Origin: Rhodobiaceae bacterium
GTDB lineage: Bacteria > Pseudomonadota > Alphaproteobacteria > Rhizobiales > NORP267
Direction: 5' to 3'
DNA: 40,000 nucleotides
Assembly: GCA_020441905.1 (NCBI GenBank)
Contig: JAGRLG010000066.1
Location: forward strand, 1 to 40,000
Of the stretch, positions 27,983 through 39,410 are shown piece by piece; within the stretch, counting starts at the first letter, position 1; the number at the start of each line of letters is the position of its first letter. The notes beneath the pieces were generated by a model. That model saw nothing but the letters and a program-made list of their open reading frames with translations. It was not told where the DNA came from and did no database searches. The translations under genes and the position numbers were made by a program.

Positions 27983-28921
27983 ATGACGGCAACACAGGCG
28001 GGAGAGAAGGCAAGGGCTGCCGCGAAAGTGGATTCCGGGAGTGGATTTGGCCGCCTCGACTATGCGCTCTACGCCGCAGTGATCCTGTTCTGGGGCACCA
28101 GCTGGATCGGCATCAGATACCAGCTTGGGGTGGTGCCGCCCTCGGTTTCCGTGGCCTATCGTTTCATCATCGCCGCGCTCATCATGTTCGCCTGGGTCAT
28201 CGTTTCGCGCCGCCAGTTGCGCTTCCCCCTGGCTCAGCACGGCATATTCCTCGTCATGGGGCTGTTTCTGTTCTCGACCAATTTCGCCCTGTTCTATTAT
28301 GCCGGCCAGTATCTGGTCACCGGCCTGCTGGCCCTGATCTTTTCCACCGCCGTCCTGATGAACATGATCAATTCGATGATCTTTCTCGGCGAACCGGCAC
28401 GCCCGCGCGTCATTCTAGCCGGCCTGCTCGGCTTTTGCGGCCTTGCCACCATCTTCTGGCCGCAGATTGCCGCCCGGGGCTTCGACGCCGGTACTGCGAT
28501 CGGGCTGGTGCTCGGTCTTGGCGGCGCGCTCTCCTTCTCGCTGGGCAACATGGTGTCGGCGAGCCAGCAGCGCCGCGGCGTGCCCATGGTATCCTCGACC
28601 GCCTGGGGCATGGCCTACGGATCGCTGTTGCTGGTGCTCTACGCCCTGCTGGCCGGCGAAGCCTTCACCTTCGATTTGCGCCCCTCTTACGTCTTTTCCC
28701 TGGTCTGGCTCGCCATTTTCGCCTCGGTGATCGCCTTCGCCACCTATCTCACCTTGCTGCGCCGCATCGGCCCGGCGCGCGCCGGCTATGTCACGGTGGT
28801 CTTTCCGCTGCTGGCGCTGTTGATCTCGACCTTTGTCGAGGGCTACCAGTGGACCGTGCCGGCGATTGCCGGCCTGGCCATGGTGCTGGCCGGCAATGTG
28901 GTGGTGATGCGGCGCCACTAG
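27983..28921 (+). CDS. EamA/DMT-family transporter
   Basis: 312-residue inner-membrane protein of the drug/metabolite transporter superfamily with about ten hydrophobic spans in two EamA repeats. The first span region is LYAAVILFWGTSWIGIRY. Substrate is unknown; members export amino acids, nucleotides and other metabolites. A soluble N-terminal 25 residues precede the first span. The ATG has AGGGGGAGG at 27971-27979, a strong site. It ends one base before the end of the convergent MATE gene. Confidence 0.88.
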   Translation: MTATQAGEKARAAAKVDSGSGFGRLDYALYAAVILFWGTSWIGIRYQLGVVPPSVSVAYRFIIAALIMFAWVIVSRRQLRFPLAQHGIFLVMGLFLFSTNFALFYYAGQYLVTGLLALIFSTAVLMNMINSMIFLGEPARPRVILAGLLGFCGLATIFWPQIAARGFDAGTAIGLVLGLGGALSFSLGNMVSASQQRRGVPMVSSTAWGMAYGSLLLVLYALLAGEAFTFDLRPSYVFSLVWLAIFASVIAFATYLTLLRRIGPARAGYVTVVFPLLALLISTFVEGYQWTVPAIAGLAMVLAGNVVVMRRH

Positions 28922-28922
28922 C

Positions 28923-30368
28923 TCAACCGGCGGTGCCGCCTTTTCCGCTGGTGAAGGGCGGCATGGCGAACCAGCGCAGCGCCGGTGTCCGGCCTGCATC
29001 CGGCGGGCGGCCGATATGGCGGATGACGCGAAAGCAGGTCGCGACGGCGGCGGTGCCGAACAGCACGGCGCCGATGCCCTGGCCGATCAGCACGCCTTCG
29101 GCGCCCCACCACGCCGCACCAACGGCAACGAAGGGCATGGTGCCAAGTGTCGCCCGGCCCCAGTTGAACAGCGTGGCAAGGGCCGGAAAGCCCAGATTGT
29201 TGAAGGCGGCATTGGCGACGAACAGGGCGCCCCAGAACAGGAATGTGCCGGCGATCCAGGTGCAGAAGAAGCGCACGACAGCCTCTGACTCGCCGCGCGC
29301 GCCGAACAGATAGACGATTTCGTCCTGTGCCAGCCACAATACCAGCCATACCGCCACGACATAGAGGCTGGCGAAGATCAGGCTGTCCAGCAGCGCCCGG
29401 CGCAGCCGTTCATATTGCCCGGCGCCGAGATTCTGCCCCAGAATCGGGCCAATGGAGCCGGACAGCGCGAAAATGGCGCCGAAGGCCACCGGAATGAGAC
29501 GCCCGATGATCGCCCAGGCGGCGACCGCCGGATCGCCGAATGCGGCGATCGTGGCGGTGACATAGGCGTTGCCGATCGGCGTCGCGAGCTGGGTCGCCAC
29601 CGCGGGAACGGCGATGCCGAGGATCGACCCGAGATCGGCGCGCAGATGCGCCAGGCGCGGCATCGCCACCAGCCGGTGCAGCCGCACGCAGCCCCAATAG
29701 CCGATGGCGAACAGCACCGTGCGCGAGATTACCGAGGTAATGGCGGCGCCATCGACGCCAAGATGAAATCCGAAAATCAGGATCGGGTCGAGGATTGCCG
29801 TCGTCATCGCGCCGGCCAGGGTGACATACATCGCGCGGCGGGCGTCTCCGCAGGCCCGCAGCAGGCCGGAAAACACCATGCCGACCCCCAGCACCGGCAC
29901 CGAGGGCACGACCATGAGCAAGAAGCGGTGGGCGATGTCGTGGGTGCGCCCGCTGGCGCCCAGGAAATCCAGGGCAAGGCCGAGAAACGGCATCAAGGCG
30001 ATGGTGACCAGGCTCAGCACGACGGTCACAAACAGCAGGCTGGAACCGGCGCGCCGCCGCGCCAGGTCGCGATCGCCCGCGCCGAGCGCGCGCGCCGTCA
30101 GCGCCGTGGCCGAAATATTGAGGCCGATGGACAGCGACATGGTGAAGAACAGCACCGTTCCGGCATAGCCGATGGCCGCCGCCAGCTCGGCTTCGCCCAG
30201 CATCGAAATATAGACCAGGTTGAGGAAATCGACGGCGAAGATGGCCATCAGTCCGACCGACCCGGTCACCGTCATCACCACGACATGGCGCATCGTCGAG
30301 CCTTCGACGAAGGTGGCGCGCGAGGATCCGCGCGCCCCTGCCCCGGCGGACGGTGAACGGTCTGCCAT
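28923..30368 (-). CDS. MATE-family efflux protein
   Basis: 481-residue membrane protein with about twelve spans, of the multidrug and toxic compound extrusion family (NorM/DinF-like). Family features include the repeated bundle structure, with FSGLLRACGDARRAMYVTLAGAMT in the first half and GRLIPVAFGAIFALSGSIGPILGQNLGAG in the second. Its ATG shares a base with the TAA stop of the upstream antiporter gene (TAATG), so translation is probably coupled. Substrate and ion (Na+ or H+) cannot be inferred. The start is preceded by a soluble tail rich in Ala, Gly and Arg. Confidence 0.9.
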   Translation of the reverse strand: MADRSPSAGAGARGSSRATFVEGSTMRHVVVMTVTGSVGLMAIFAVDFLNLVYISMLGEAELAAAIGYAGTVLFFTMSLSIGLNISATALTARALGAGDRDLARRRAGSSLLFVTVVLSLVTIALMPFLGLALDFLGASGRTHDIAHRFLLMVVPSVPVLGVGMVFSGLLRACGDARRAMYVTLAGAMTTAILDPILIFGFHLGVDGAAITSVISRTVLFAIGYWGCVRLHRLVAMPRLAHLRADLGSILGIAVPAVATQLATPIGNAYVTATIAAFGDPAVAAWAIIGRLIPVAFGAIFALSGSIGPILGQNLGAGQYERLRRALLDSLIFASLYVVAVWLVLWLAQDEIVYLFGARGESEAVVRFFCTWIAGTFLFWGALFVANAAFNNLGFPALATLFNWGRATLGTMPFVAVGAAWWGAEGVLIGQGIGAVLFGTAAVATCFRVIRHIGRPPDAGRTPALRWFAMPPFTSGKGGTAG

Positions 30369-32152
30369 TACTCGTCTTTCCCCCTGGAAGGCGGCGTGCG
30401 CTTGTGCAGCATTTCGACCCCGGCCAGATCGCCGGCTTCGGTCTGGCGCCGCATGCGCTCGTTGTCGCGCCAGCGGACGTCGGCCTCCACCGCGGCAATG
30501 CGCTCGGCGGCCAGCCCGATATGTTCGAGCGCGGCGCGGCCGAAGGCGATGCCCGATTCGAAGGTCTCGCGAATGGCGAAATCGACCCCCTTGGCGTTGA
30601 GTTCCAGCACATGGGAGCGGTCGGCGGCGCGGCAGAACAGGGCGACATCGGGAAAGGCGGTGCGGATGGAGTCGATGGCCTTGGCCATCTGGGTGCGGTT
30701 ATTGATGCACAGCGCGATCAGCACCGCCGTGTCCGCCCCCGCCGCGCGAAGAATGTCGGGCCGCGTGGCATCGCCGTAATAGACGGTGTAGCCATATTTC
30801 CTGGCCGCCGCGATACGGTCCGGGTCGCGGTCGATGGCCACCAGTTCGAGCCCCTCGGCCATGAACATCTGCGCCACGATCTGTCCGAAACGGCCGAAAC
30901 CGAGGACGATGATGCGCGGGCGCGCCGTTTCGAAGGTGGCGACGATATCCGGCGAGACACCCTGGGCGGACAGGCGCCGCGCCGCATATTCGAACCCGGC
31001 GCGCAGGGGAGGGGTCGCCGCCATCGTCAACACCACGATGGCGGCCAGGATATTGGCCTCATCCGGCTCCAGGACCTGCGCCGCCACGGCGGCGGAGAAC
31101 AGCACGAATCCGAATTCGCCCCCTTGAGGAATGGTGACCGCGCTGCGCAGGGCGTCGGCATTGGAGGCGCCGAACAGCCTTGCTGCCAGCCAGATCAGGA
31201 ACACCTTGAATGCGAGGACGACGACGACGCCGGACGCGACGAGCAGCCAGGAGCCGGCAATTGTGGCGATATCGATCGACATGCCGACGCCGATGAAGAA
31301 CAGCCCCAGCAACAGGGCGCGAAAGGGCTCGATATCGGCCTCCAGCTGATGGCGGAAGGAGGATTCCGCCAGCATGACCCCGGCCAGAAAGGCCCCCAGC
31401 GCCATCGACAGCCCGGCCTTGTGCATGGCGAACGCGGCGCCGAATACCACCAGCAGCGCGGCGGCGATCATGACCTCCCGGGCATCGATGCGCGCCAGCA
31501 GGGTGAACAGCGGATTGAGCAGGAAACGCCCGGCCAGAACGACGCCGACAAGGGCGGCGGTGACATGGACCAGGGCAAGCCAGGCCGGCCCTTCGGCGTC
31601 GCCACCCGCCGCCGGGGCGAGCAGCGGCAGCGCCAGCAGCAGCGGTACGATGCTGAGGTCCTGAAACAGCAGAATGGCCAGGGTGCGCTGGCCATAGGCC
31701 GATTTGAGCTGACCCTGTTCCTGGAGCATTTGCAGGCCGAAGGCGGTGGAAGACAGTGCCAGCGCGAAACCGGCGACAAGGGCCGCGGACAGCGTCAGCC
31801 CGCCGCCATAGAGCGCGGTCAGCGTCAGCACCGCGCCGCATATCAGCACCTGGGCCGCGCCGAGGCCGAATATGTCGCGGCGCATGGTCCACAGCCGCGA
31901 GGGATTGAGCTCGAGGCCGATGATGAAAAGCAGCAGCACGACGCCAAGCTCGGCAATGGAAAGGATTGCATCGGGACGGCTGAACAGCGCCAGCCCCCAG
32001 GGGCCAAGCGCCAGTCCGGCCGCCAGATAACCGAGCACGATGCCAAGGCCGAGGCGCTTGAACAGGGGCACGGCGATGACCGCCGCCGCCAGCAGAACCA
32101 GGGCGTCTATCAGGATCATCCCGCCCGCGTCCGGCACAATCGCCTCGTTCAT
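30368..32152 (-). CDS. Kef-type cation:proton antiporter with TrkA-N domain
   Basis: 594-residue CPA2 antiporter. The membrane domain (about 1-390) has roughly twelve spans, including GIVLGYLAAGLALGP and LSSTAFGLQML. A cytosolic RCK/TrkA-N nucleotide-binding domain begins at IIVLGFGRFGQIVAQ with the GxGxxG-type fingerprint and acidic AIDRDPDR, suggesting NAD(H) binding. This resembles KefB, KefC and YbaL, which exchange K+ for H+. The Kef branch is gated by glutathione conjugates, and gshA lies about 2.5 kb away, but gating cannot be read from this sequence. ATG 32152 was chosen over an upstream extension without family features. Confidence 0.9.
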   Translation of the reverse strand: MNEAIVPDAGGMILIDALVLLAAAVIAVPLFKRLGLGIVLGYLAAGLALGPWGLALFSRPDAILSIAELGVVLLLFIIGLELNPSRLWTMRRDIFGLGAAQVLICGAVLTLTALYGGGLTLSAALVAGFALALSSTAFGLQMLQEQGQLKSAYGQRTLAILLFQDLSIVPLLLALPLLAPAAGGDAEGPAWLALVHVTAALVGVVLAGRFLLNPLFTLLARIDAREVMIAAALLVVFGAAFAMHKAGLSMALGAFLAGVMLAESSFRHQLEADIEPFRALLLGLFFIGVGMSIDIATIAGSWLLVASGVVVVLAFKVFLIWLAARLFGASNADALRSAVTIPQGGEFGFVLFSAAVAAQVLEPDEANILAAIVVLTMAATPPLRAGFEYAARRLSAQGVSPDIVATFETARPRIIVLGFGRFGQIVAQMFMAEGLELVAIDRDPDRIAAARKYGYTVYYGDATRPDILRAAGADTAVLIALCINNRTQMAKAIDSIRTAFPDVALFCRAADRSHVLELNAKGVDFAIRETFESGIAFGRAALEHIGLAAERIAAVEADVRWRDNERMRRQTEAGDLAGVEMLHKRTPPSRGKDE

Positions 32153-32300
32153 GATCGTCCGCTCGTCCTTTGACTGCCGCCGGCGGGGCCTGCGCGGCGA
32201 CCATAGCCCATTTCGGGTAAAAGGGTGCTTTCCATAGGGAAAACTCAAAAATAGATGGCCGTTCGAAAACCTGACGGGGCCTGGCCGCGCGGCTGGCAGG

Positions 32301-33749
32301 TCAGGTCGCGGTGCCGCCAACCGTCAGGGCATCGATGCGCAAGGTGGGCTGGCCGACGCCGACCGGAACCCCCTGGCCGTTCTTGCCGCAGGTGCCGACG
32401 CCGGGATCGAGCTCCATGTCGTTGCCTATCATTTTTACCCTTGTCAGCGCATCCGGGCCGTTGCCGATCAGCATCGCCCCCTTGATCGCGGGGCCAAGGC
32501 GGCCGTTCTCGATCCGGTAGGCCTCGGTGCAGGAAAAGACGAACTTGCCGGAAACGATATCGACCTGGCCACCGCCAAAGGTGACGGCGTAGATCCCGTT
32601 CCTGACCGAGGAAATGATCTCCTCGCGCTCGGCGCCTCCCGCCAGCATGATGGTATTGGTCATGCGCGGCATCGGCACATGGGCATAAGACTGGCGCCGG
32701 CCATTCCCGGTCGCCTTCGCCCCCATCAGCCGGGCGTTCTGGCGGTCCTGCATATAGCCGACCAGAATGCCGTCCTCGATAAGGGTGGTGCACTGGGTCG
32801 GCGTGCCCTCGTCGTCGATCGAAAGCGATCCGCGCCGGTCCTGGAGGGTGCCGTCATCGACCACGGTGACGCCCGGCGAGGCCACGCGTTTTCCCATCAG
32901 GCCGGAAAAGGCGGAGGTCTTCTTGCGGTTGAAATCGCCTTCCAGCCCGTGGCCGATGGCCTCGTGCAGCAGGATGCCGGGCCAGCCGGCGCCCAGCACC
33001 ACGTCCATCTCGCCGGCAGGCGCCGGAACGGCATCGAGATTGACCAGCGCCCGCCGCAGCGCCTCGTCGGCGTGAAAGCGCCAGCTTGGCCCGTCGATCG
33101 TCCCGGAAAAGTCCACCCGCCCGCCGCCGCCCGAGCTGCCCGATTCCTGGCGCCCGTCCTGTTCTGCGACAATCGAAACGCTGAGGCGCACCAGTGGCCG
33201 GTGGTCGAGGTAGCCGGCGCCATCGGCGCGCAGGATCTCGATCGACTGCCACTCGCCGGCCAGGCTGACCGATACTTGCCGCACGCGCGGATCAAGCCCG
33301 CGCGCATATGCGTCGATTTCCGCCAGCAACGTCGCCTTGGCGGCGAAATCGGGCTGCTCCAGCGGCGAGGCGTCGGTGTAGAGATGGCGGTTGCTGCGCG
33401 CCGGAGATGGCGCCAATTGCCCCGAATAGCCGCGCTTGGCCGCCGCCGCCGCCGCGCCGGCGCGCCGCAGCGCGCCTTGGGAAATTTCCGAGCTATGGGC
33501 ATAGCCCACCGCCTCGCCGGCAACGACGCGCAGGCCGAAGCCCTCGCTGGTGTCATAGCTCGCCGCTTTCAGCCGGCCATTGTCGAACAGCAGGCTCTCG
33601 CTCTTGCGGTGCTCGAAATAGAGCTCGCCGTCGTCGCCGCCCGCTACCGCTTCGCCGAGAATCTCCCGCGCCGCCTCGCGCCGCAGATTGTTTGCCGCGA
33701 GGATATCGACCGGCGGTGATTCGCGGTCTGCGGTGCTTGTCTTTGTCAT
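32301..33749 (-). CDS. tldD: Metalloprotease TldD
   Basis: 482-residue catalytic subunit of the TldD/TldE (PmbA) zinc protease. The motif HEAIGH (H262, E263, H267) is intact, with GHGLEGDFNRKKTSAF following. The C-terminal part carries CGKNGQGVPVGVGQP, which includes a conserved Cys near the metal site. ATG 33749 lies just after AGGGGT. A perfect inverted repeat lies about 42-60 bases upstream. The gene is one of two halves of the same protease; pmbA is 8.3 kb away in a different transcript. It is 148 bases from the antiporter gene. Confidence 0.95.
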   Translation of the reverse strand: MTKTSTADRESPPVDILAANNLRREAAREILGEAVAGGDDGELYFEHRKSESLLFDNGRLKAASYDTSEGFGLRVVAGEAVGYAHSSEISQGALRRAGAAAAAAKRGYSGQLAPSPARSNRHLYTDASPLEQPDFAAKATLLAEIDAYARGLDPRVRQVSVSLAGEWQSIEILRADGAGYLDHRPLVRLSVSIVAEQDGRQESGSSGGGGRVDFSGTIDGPSWRFHADEALRRALVNLDAVPAPAGEMDVVLGAGWPGILLHEAIGHGLEGDFNRKKTSAFSGLMGKRVASPGVTVVDDGTLQDRRGSLSIDDEGTPTQCTTLIEDGILVGYMQDRQNARLMGAKATGNGRRQSYAHVPMPRMTNTIMLAGGAEREEIISSVRNGIYAVTFGGGQVDIVSGKFVFSCTEAYRIENGRLGPAIKGAMLIGNGPDALTRVKMIGNDMELDPGVGTCGKNGQGVPVGVGQPTLRIDALTVGGTAT

Positions 33750-33790
33750 TTTACCCCTGGCTCCGGAATGCCTGCGCCGTCTGGGGCACC

Positions 33791-33808
33791 TGGCCATGTC
33801 CATGGCCA
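33791..33808. promoter_or_regulatory. Perfect 8-bp inverted repeat upstream of tldD
   Basis: TGGCCATG (33791-33798) and CATGGCCA (33801-33808) flank a two-base centre, between tldD and the ialB-family gene. It starts about 42 bases upstream of the tldD ATG on that strand, a usual place for a dimeric regulator. Hairpin formation is also possible. No regulator is identified. Confidence 0.4.
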
Positions 33809-33830
33809 ATATACATGGCGCCGCGCCGGT

Positions 33831-34367
33831 TTAGCGAAGCTTCTCCATGCCGTCCGAAAACCCTTCGAGGGTCACCGGAATACCGATCCCCTGTTCCGGC
33901 GTCTTGAAGATGATGAAAACCGCTTCCTTGCCGGTCTTGAATTTCTCGATCAGCTCGTCCTGCATGATCGCCTGGGCGAAGCAGCCATTTGTGGCGCAGC
34001 TCTGGAACTCGACATTGCCAACATCGGTTTCGTCGATTTTCAGGCCCAGCCGGGACGGCAGCAGCACGCCAAGCGGCGCCAGCGCGCGCAATATCCAGGT
34101 CTTGTTGTCTGCCGCCTTGAGCACGATCACCGCCAGGCCAACCGCGCCGGGCCGGTCCTGATCGATCACCCTTTGCACCAGCGCGCATTGCTCCGCCCGT
34201 GCGCCGGGCGGGGTGGCGCATTCCAGGTTCCATGCGCCGAAAGTGCCCTTCACCGTGCCCTGTGCCGCAGCCATTGACGGCATCGATGCAACCGCCAGCA
34301 ACAGGGCGGAAGCAAATATCAGAGCCAATCGCGATGAGATGGGGCAGGCAAGACGTTTTCCGTTCAT
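33831..34367 (-). CDS. Invasion-associated locus B (IalB) family protein
   Basis: 178-residue predicted periplasmic protein. The signal peptide runs through LIFASALLLAVASMPSMAAA, with cleavage near residue 35. The mature part has FGAWNLECATP, AEQCALVQ and FQSCATNGC, four Cys in a pattern typical of IalB-family proteins. The family name comes from Bartonella, but members are widespread in non-pathogenic Hyphomicrobiales and their biochemical role is unclear. ATG 34367 follows AGGAAAG. It is about 80 bases upstream of tldD and may be cotranscribed with it. Confidence 0.85.
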   Translation of the reverse strand: MNGKRLACPISSRLALIFASALLLAVASMPSMAAAQGTVKGTFGAWNLECATPPGARAEQCALVQRVIDQDRPGAVGLAVIVLKAADNKTWILRALAPLGVLLPSRLGLKIDETDVGNVEFQSCATNGCFAQAIMQDELIEKFKTGKEAVFIIFKTPEQGIGIPVTLEGFSDGMEKLR

Positions 34368-35009
34368 TCTGCTTTCCTGTAATACCCGCCCGCCAGGCGG
34401 CAATAGATATCCGGGCCAATGGGTTGGTATAACATCTGGTCGAAAAGATGGCTGCAACCTGGCGACGCCGCGGCGCGCGGCATCCCCGGCCCTTGCCGGA
34501 CCTGCGAAGACTGCCACGCCGCCGCCCATTTTGCCACCTAGCAGACCTGTCGCCCTTGTCAATTGCGCCTTGTGCATCGCGCGATGGTGCCGCCCCGCCG
34601 CGCGCCGCGCGATTTCAATTGCCGCCGCCGTCCGCCATTCGCCGGCGGCATGGCGCTCCGGAGCGCCCGTTGCCCTCCATTGGGGCTTGCGGCACCGCGG
34701 CGATTGTGGTTTGTGAATTAGAATAACAAGAAACAGCCGGGCTGGGCTTCATTCGGTGACATCACGAAAACCATGTGCGGCGGGAGGTCATTTCTTGGCC
34801 CCAGGGTCCGGTTTGGGCCTGTTTGGGAGCCGGAGAGGCGAATTTTCAGTGGGATCACCTTTGCCCGGAAGGCAAAAGCGCTTGCGCATTGCCGGCCAAC
34901 GGTGGCATCAGGAATGATCGGGAATTAGGACAATCGGCCGCGCCGTGGGGGGCAATGGTCCCAGTTGCGGTCAGCCGGCAACAATGAACCGAGCGAGGGA
35001 ATAGGGACA
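34368..35009. other. Long non-coding interval between ialB-family gene and coxB
   Basis: About 640 bases between divergent genes, with no ORF that has a convincing start and family features. The short ORFs here look like G+C-driven shadows. It should hold promoters for both the ialB-family gene and the cox operon, but I find no clear -35/-10 pair. A shift to a less G+C-rich sequence is seen around 34715-34735. I see no tRNA-like or riboswitch-like structure. Confidence 0.6.
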
Positions 35010-37558
<2,549 letters not shown>

Positions 37559-37560
37559 AC

Positions 37561-37595
37561 CGCGTGCCCCCGGCCGGTAGGCCGGCCGGGGCGCG
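37561..37595 (+). terminator. Strong G+C hairpin between coxA and ctaB
   Basis: CCCCGGCCGG (37568-37577) and CCGGCCGGGG (37582-37591) form a perfect 10-bp stem with a four-base TAGG loop. A further outer CGCG/CGCG pair is possible with a bulge. No T run follows (the next bases are AAACTGAG), so it is unlike a simple intrinsic terminator. It could be an mRNA stability or processing element that sets coxBA above ctaB expression. Confidence 0.45.
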
Positions 37596-37632
37596 AAACT
37601 GAGCAGACCCAAGAGTAGCGAGGACCACGACA

Positions 37633-38592
37633 TTGGACCTGTCGGACACCGCTCTTAAAGCCGCCAAGCACGACGAGGCGCTTGCCCTCGGCGATGCCGG
37701 CGCAATGCGTCTGCGCGATTTCTTCGAGCTGATGAAGCCGAGGGTGATGTCGCTGGTGATCTTTACCGCCCTGGTCGGGCTGGTGACCGCGCCGGGCGAG
37801 ATTTCCTTCCTGCGCGGCGCCATTTCGGTGCTCTGCATCGCCCTTGGCGCCGGCGCCTCGGGCGCCCTCAATATGTGGTACGACGCCGACATCGATGCCG
37901 TCATGCACCGTACCGCCCGCCGTCCGGTGCCCCAGGGCCGCGTATCGCCGCGCGAGGCGCTCATTTTCGGCCTCGCCGTATCGATGATCTCGGTTACCGC
38001 CCTTGGCGCCGTCGCCAACTGGCTGGCGGCCGCCTTTCTCGCCTTCACCATATTTTTCTATGTCGTCATCTACACCATGTGGCTGAAGCGCTCGACGCCG
38101 CAGAACATCGTCATCGGCGGCGCCGCCGGGGCCTTTCCGCCCATGGTCGGCTGGGTCGTCTCAAGCGGCGATATCGGCCTTGGCGCCATTGTCCTGTTTC
38201 TCATCATCTTCCTGTGGACGCCGCCCCATTTCTGGGCGCTGGCGCTGTTCCGCAGCGCCGACTATGCCAAGGCCGGGGTGCCGATGATGCCGGTGGTCGC
38301 GGGCGACGACGCGACGCGGCGGCAGATCCTGGCATATTCGCTGGTGCTGGCGATGGTGGCGATGCTGCCCTTCGTGCTGGGCCATGCCGGGCTGTTCTAT
38401 GCCGTCGGCGCGGCCGCGCTGAGCCTCTATCTGGTATACCTCGCCCTGGCCCTGTGGTGGCGCGGCGCGGCGCCCCATGCCAAGGGCCTTCCGCGCCGCC
38501 TGTTCGGTTTTTCCATTCTCTATCTCTTCGCCCTGTTCGCCATGCTGCTGATCGAGCACGTCGCCGGCATGGTCATGGCGGTCTGGGCCTAG
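37633..38592 (+). CDS. ctaB: Protoheme IX farnesyltransferase (heme O synthase)
   Basis: 319-residue membrane prenyltransferase that adds a farnesyl group to heme B to give heme O, precursor of heme A for the oxidase. The Asp-rich motif is NMWYDADID (N80, D84, D88), followed by [12 protein letters not shown]. The second loop includes [10 protein letters not shown] and [16 protein letters not shown]. The start is TTG 37633 with AGGA eight bases upstream. A following short gene starts ten bases after the stop. Confidence 0.94.
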   Translation: MDLSDTALKAAKHDEALALGDAGAMRLRDFFELMKPRVMSLVIFTALVGLVTAPGEISFLRGAISVLCIALGAGASGALNMWYDADIDAVMHRTARRPVPQGRVSPREALIFGLAVSMISVTALGAVANWLAAAFLAFTIFFYVVIYTMWLKRSTPQNIVIGGAAGAFPPMVGWVVSSGDIGLGAIVLFLIIFLWTPPHFWALALFRSADYAKAGVPMMPVVAGDDATRRQILAYSLVLAMVAMLPFVLGHAGLFYAVGAAALSLYLVYLALALWWRGAAPHAKGLPRRLFGFSILYLFALFAMLLIEHVAGMVMAVWA

Positions 38593-38601
38593 GTTGGATC
38601 G

Positions 38602-38769
38602 ATGACGGCAGGACCGATAACGCCATTGACCCCGGACCAGCTTCGCGCCAGGCGCGGGCGAACCGTCGCCACCGGCCTCGTTCTCGGGCTGCTCGCCCTG
38701 ATGTTCTTTTCCATTTCGATTCTCGAATGGGTGCCGCAGGCGCTTCAGCGGGCGGTGGGGCAGGGCTGA
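38602..38769 (+). CDS. coxF: Small membrane protein, CoxF-like
   Basis: 55-residue product from ATG 38602 to TGA 38769. It starts MTAGPITPLTPDQLRARRGR, then has one hydrophobic span (TVATGLVLGLLALMFFSISIL), and ends EWVPQALQRAVGQG. It lies between ctaB and ctaG and its stop overlaps the ctaG start (ATGA-type overlap reading TGATG), so it is translated as part of the operon. Small proteins at this place in alphaproteobacterial cox operons are called CoxF or cytochrome c oxidase assembly small protein; no biochemical role is certain. Confidence 0.82.
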   Translation: MTAGPITPLTPDQLRARRGRTVATGLVLGLLALMFFSISILEWVPQALQRAVGQG

Positions 38770-39410
38770 TGGCGATGCAGACGCGCAATTCCCGTTCCGC
38801 CAGCCGCCGCAATCTCGTCTTCGCCATAGCCTGCTGTGGCGTGGTTGCCGCCATGGCCGGCGCCGCATACGCCTCGGTGCCGCTTTATCGCCTGTTCTGC
38901 CAGGTCACCGGCTTTGGCGGCACGACGCGGATCGCCGCCGCGCCGGCAGCCCCGGCTCTGGCGCGCATGGTAACCGTGCGTTTCGACGCCAACACGGCCA
39001 AGGCGCTGGGCTGGCGGTTCGCCCCGCTGGAAACCTCCAGGCGCCTGGCCATCGGCGAAACCACCTTGGCCTTTTTCCGCGCCGAGAACACGGCCGGGGA
39101 GGCGCGCACCGGCAGCGCGACCTTCAATGTCACGCCCGACTGGGCTGGCGCCTATTTCAACAAGATCGAGTGCTTCTGCTTTACCGAGCAGACATTGCAG
39201 GCCGGCGAGAGCGTCGACATGCCGGTTGCCTTTTTCGTCGACCCGGCGATCCTGGACGAACGTGCCGCCGCCGGCGATATCACCATCACCCTGTCCTATA
39301 CCTTCTATCCGGTGGCCAAGCCCGCGCCGCCGGCCGAGGCGCAAACCGGCGCGCCCGCTCCTGGTGAGCAGAAGGCCGGATCCGATACGGGAGGCAAGAT
39401 CCATGGCTGA
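38769..39410 (+). CDS. ctaG: Cytochrome c oxidase assembly protein CtaG (Cox11)
   Basis: 213-residue membrane-anchored copper chaperone that delivers Cu to the CuB site of subunit I. There is one N-terminal transmembrane helix, then a periplasmic immunoglobulin-like domain. Cys44 in LYRLFCQVTGFGG and the CFCF copper motif (135-138) are present. The C-terminal tail is rich in Pro and Ala. ATG 38769 overlaps the coxF stop by one base; ATG 38775 is an alternative. The end overlaps coxC by eight bases. Confidence 0.94.
   Translation: MAMQTRNSRSASRRNLVFAIACCGVVAAMAGAAYASVPLYRLFCQVTGFGGTTRIAAAPAAPALARMVTVRFDANTAKALGWRFAPLETSRRLAIGETTLAFFRAENTAGEARTGSATFNVTPDWAGAYFNKIECFCFTEQTLQAGESVDMPVAFFVDPAILDERAAAGDITITLSYTFYPVAKPAPPAEAQTGAPAPGEQKAGSDTGGKIHG

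Noticed and set aside
30353..32173. A 606-codon open frame on the plus strand opposite the Kef-type gene
   Set aside because: The minus-strand frame has a clear antiporter and TrkA-N domain; the plus frame is rich in Gln, Gly and Arg with no family features.
34775..34987. 70-codon plus-strand frame upstream of coxB
   Set aside because: No ribosome binding site and no family features, and a composition like non-coding sequence; it ends before coxB.
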